From the NCBI GenBank assembly GCA_022567855.1, contig JADFGE010000109.1, positions 1-8,495 on the forward strand: a stretch of 8,495 bases of DNA, given 5' to 3'. The notes under the pieces were generated by a model. That model was not told the origin of the DNA. It searched no databases and was given only the letters and a program-made list of their open reading frames with translations. The translations under genes were made by a program, and so were the position numbers. The DNA is from Planctomycetota bacterium. Lineage in GTDB: Bacteria > Planctomycetota > Phycisphaerae > Phycisphaerales > SM1A02. Within the stretch, counting starts at the first letter, position 1. Each line of letters starts with the position of its first letter. Positions 7,035 through 8,495 of this stretch are shown piece by piece.

Positions 7035-8495
7035 TCAAGTGAAGTTATACGACGTCCACCGCTCGTCAACGCGCTGTTTGATCTCGTCACACATCTCCAT
7101 GTATGGCGGATAGTCCCGCACTCGTTGGTCATTGCGCTCGTCACCGGGCAACTTCTTCGTCGCATCGAACCCGATGCGATGATCGCGCGCGACCATATCT
7201 CGGCCGGGGTCGGTGTTCGCGCAGAAGTGAAAGAGCACTTGCTCCCAGTCTTGAACGTTGATCGAGTCGTTGACCGCGATAACAAAATCAGCGTCACATG
7301 CTTGCCACACCGTCTCAATCGCCGAGACTCCCTGTCCCGGCAGCGTCTTGCTGAGCGCAACAAAGACGCATCGCCCGCGACCGAACGGCGGCGCAGCGGC
7401 GTCGATGATATCGGCCCGTCCGATGACTTTGTTCAAATCCATAGCGAGCTGTGACGAATCACGCCGGCGCGATCCGCCCCCCACGGGCACGCCGCGCACT
7501 TCTTCTCCGGGCCAGGCGCGTGTGGCATCGATCCCGAGCTTGTGGCCAGCCCCCAACCGCGGCGCGGCATGATCCAGAATATCCAGCGGGCCGTTGACCA
7601 ACTCGAGGTCGCGCTTGAAGTCGCAGTGGTCAAAGATCGCGCCAAGCACCGCCGATTCATCATGCACGTTCACATCATCGTCAACGACAATGACGAACTT
7701 CGTCCAGGACATTTGCCCGGCCCCCCACACCGCGTGCATGACACGCCGAGCCTGCAGCGGATACGCCTTGGTGATCTTGATGAACGCGCAATTGTGGAAG
7801 CAGCCGAACCGCGGCAGATGGTAATCCGCGATATCGGGAATGATCATTTTCAGCAGGGGCAGGAAGATGCGCTCCGTCGCTTTGGCGAGGTAGTAATCTT
7901 CTTGGGGCGGCGGCCCGACGACGGTGGCGGGAAAGACGGCATCGCGGCGATGGGTGACGGCGGTGACGTCCATAATCGGATACCGGTCCGGCATGGAGTA
8001 GTAACCGGTGTGATCGCCGAACGGCCCTTCGAGGATCGCGCCGGGCCCAAGCGGTTCGCCGTGTCGCGGGTCGTACCCGATGTCGCCGCACGCGGTGCTC
8101 ACATACCCTTCGATTACAATCTCGCTGTTGGCCGGCACCCATAGCGGTACGGTCTGAGCGCGAACCAGCGGAATACCGCGGCCGTTGAGGAACCCCGCCA
8201 TCAACAGTTCGCTCATACCAGGTGGTAACGGCGCGGTCGCTGCATACGGCAGCACCGATTCGCCGCCGAAGCAGATGGCGATCGGCATGGGCTTGCCCTT
8301 TCGCTTCCACGACCGCCAGTGCGCCGCCCCATCGTGATGCACGTGCCAGTGCATGCCGAGGTGCGTTGCATCCAGCAGCGGCGCACGATACATACCGATG
8401 TTGTGACTCGCCGGCTTGGCGACGCCCTCATCATCCGCGTGGATCGTGTGCCTGCCCGCGATGGTGACGTAGCGCCCTTCGCCCCCGGCCGTCCC
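7035..8495 (-). CDS. UbiD-family prenyl-FMN-dependent decarboxylase, long form (N-terminus beyond right edge)
   Basis: The frame is open to base 8495, giving 486 visible residues; roughly 100-150 N-terminal residues are missing. UbiD enzymes decarboxylate aromatic or unsaturated acids using prenylated FMN supplied by UbiX. The visible part begins with GGEGRYVTI and HNIGMYR, then HLGMHWHVHHDGAAHW. The active-site block EGPFGDHTGYYS has Glu at about visible residue 156 and Asp at 161; Fdc1 has Glu at the latter position, and Asp is usual in UbiD itself. THRRDAVFPATVVG, ATERIFLPLLK and the FIIVVD-like FVIVVDDDVNVHD follow as in the family. After the GIDATRAW segment the protein continues with about 170 residues (ETVWQACDADFVIAVND, DWEQVLFHFCANTDPGRDM, GFDATKKLP). 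That tail is typical of the long UbiD proteins annotated as menaquinone biosynthesis decarboxylase, so the futalosine pathway is the best guess. No ubiX or mqn gene is visible to confirm it. Confidence 0.92.
   Translation of the reverse strand, partial: GTAGGEGRYVTIAGRHTIHADDEGVAKPASHNIGMYRAPLLDATHLGMHWHVHHDGAAHWRSWKRKGKPMPIAICFGGESVLPYAATAPLPPGMSELLMAGFLNGRGIPLVRAQTVPLWVPANSEIVIEGYVSTACGDIGYDPRHGEPLGPGAILEGPFGDHTGYYSMPDRYPIMDVTAVTHRRDAVFPATVVGPPPQEDYYLAKATERIFLPLLKMIIPDIADYHLPRFGCFHNCAFIKITKAYPLQARRVMHAVWGAGQMSWTKFVIVVDDDVNVHDESAVLGAIFDHCDFKRDLELVNGPLDILDHAAPRLGAGHKLGIDATRAWPGEEVRGVPVGGGSRRRDSSQLAMDLNKVIGRADIIDAAAPPFGRGRCVFVALSKTLPGQGVSAIETVWQACDADFVIAVNDSINVQDWEQVLFHFCANTDPGRDMVARDHRIGFDATKKLPGDERNDQRVRDYPPYMEMCDEIKQRVDERWTSYNFT

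Noticed and set aside
7542..8144. 200-codon open frame on the plus strand
   Set aside because: Antisense to the strongly conserved UbiD core; no motif of its own.

Overview
This is a high-GC (about 60% by eye) bacterial stretch with seven protein genes and no RNA gene, insertion sequence, CRISPR array or tRNA that I can see. A lipoprotein lytic transglycosylase (MltA) points to a Gram-negative type of envelope with peptidoglycan. A TatA with the FGRRLPEVGRSLG block, a small membrane protein with a CxxC...CxxC ribbon, and a secreted transglutaminase-like protein with TPR-like helices are all common in Planctomycetota, for example Phycisphaerae-like lineages. That placement is an inference; another high-GC Gram-negative phylum is possible.

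Left block, minus strand (1-2812). tatA (2812 to 2474) is followed after 81 bp by a 713-residue DUF2868-family membrane protein (2392 to 251). Six bases further lies the start of an UnbU-like membrane protein (244, running off the left edge). The ribosome binding site of the last gene sits across the end and stop of the DUF2868 gene, so these two are very likely co-translated.

Middle. A 368-bp divergent intergenic region (2813-3180) separates tatA from mltA on the plus strand (3181-4428). mltA converges on the right-hand operon, and the 98 bp between them hold a nested inverted repeat (4441-4503).

Right block, minus strand (4527-8495). A long-form UbiD-family decarboxylase (enters from the right edge, ends 7035), a three-helix zinc-ribbon membrane protein (6999 to 6379) and an exported transglutaminase-like protein (6365 to 4527) follow one another with short gaps. 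They look like one transcription unit. The decarboxylase most resembles the long UbiD proteins linked to menaquinone synthesis by the futalosine route. Why it is joined to an envelope protein pair is not obvious.

Most of the window is ordinary housekeeping and envelope function. The parts least explained by known biology are the DUF2868-UnbU pair, in which DUF2868 carries an unusual C-terminal extension, and the UbiD / zinc-ribbon / transglutaminase operon.
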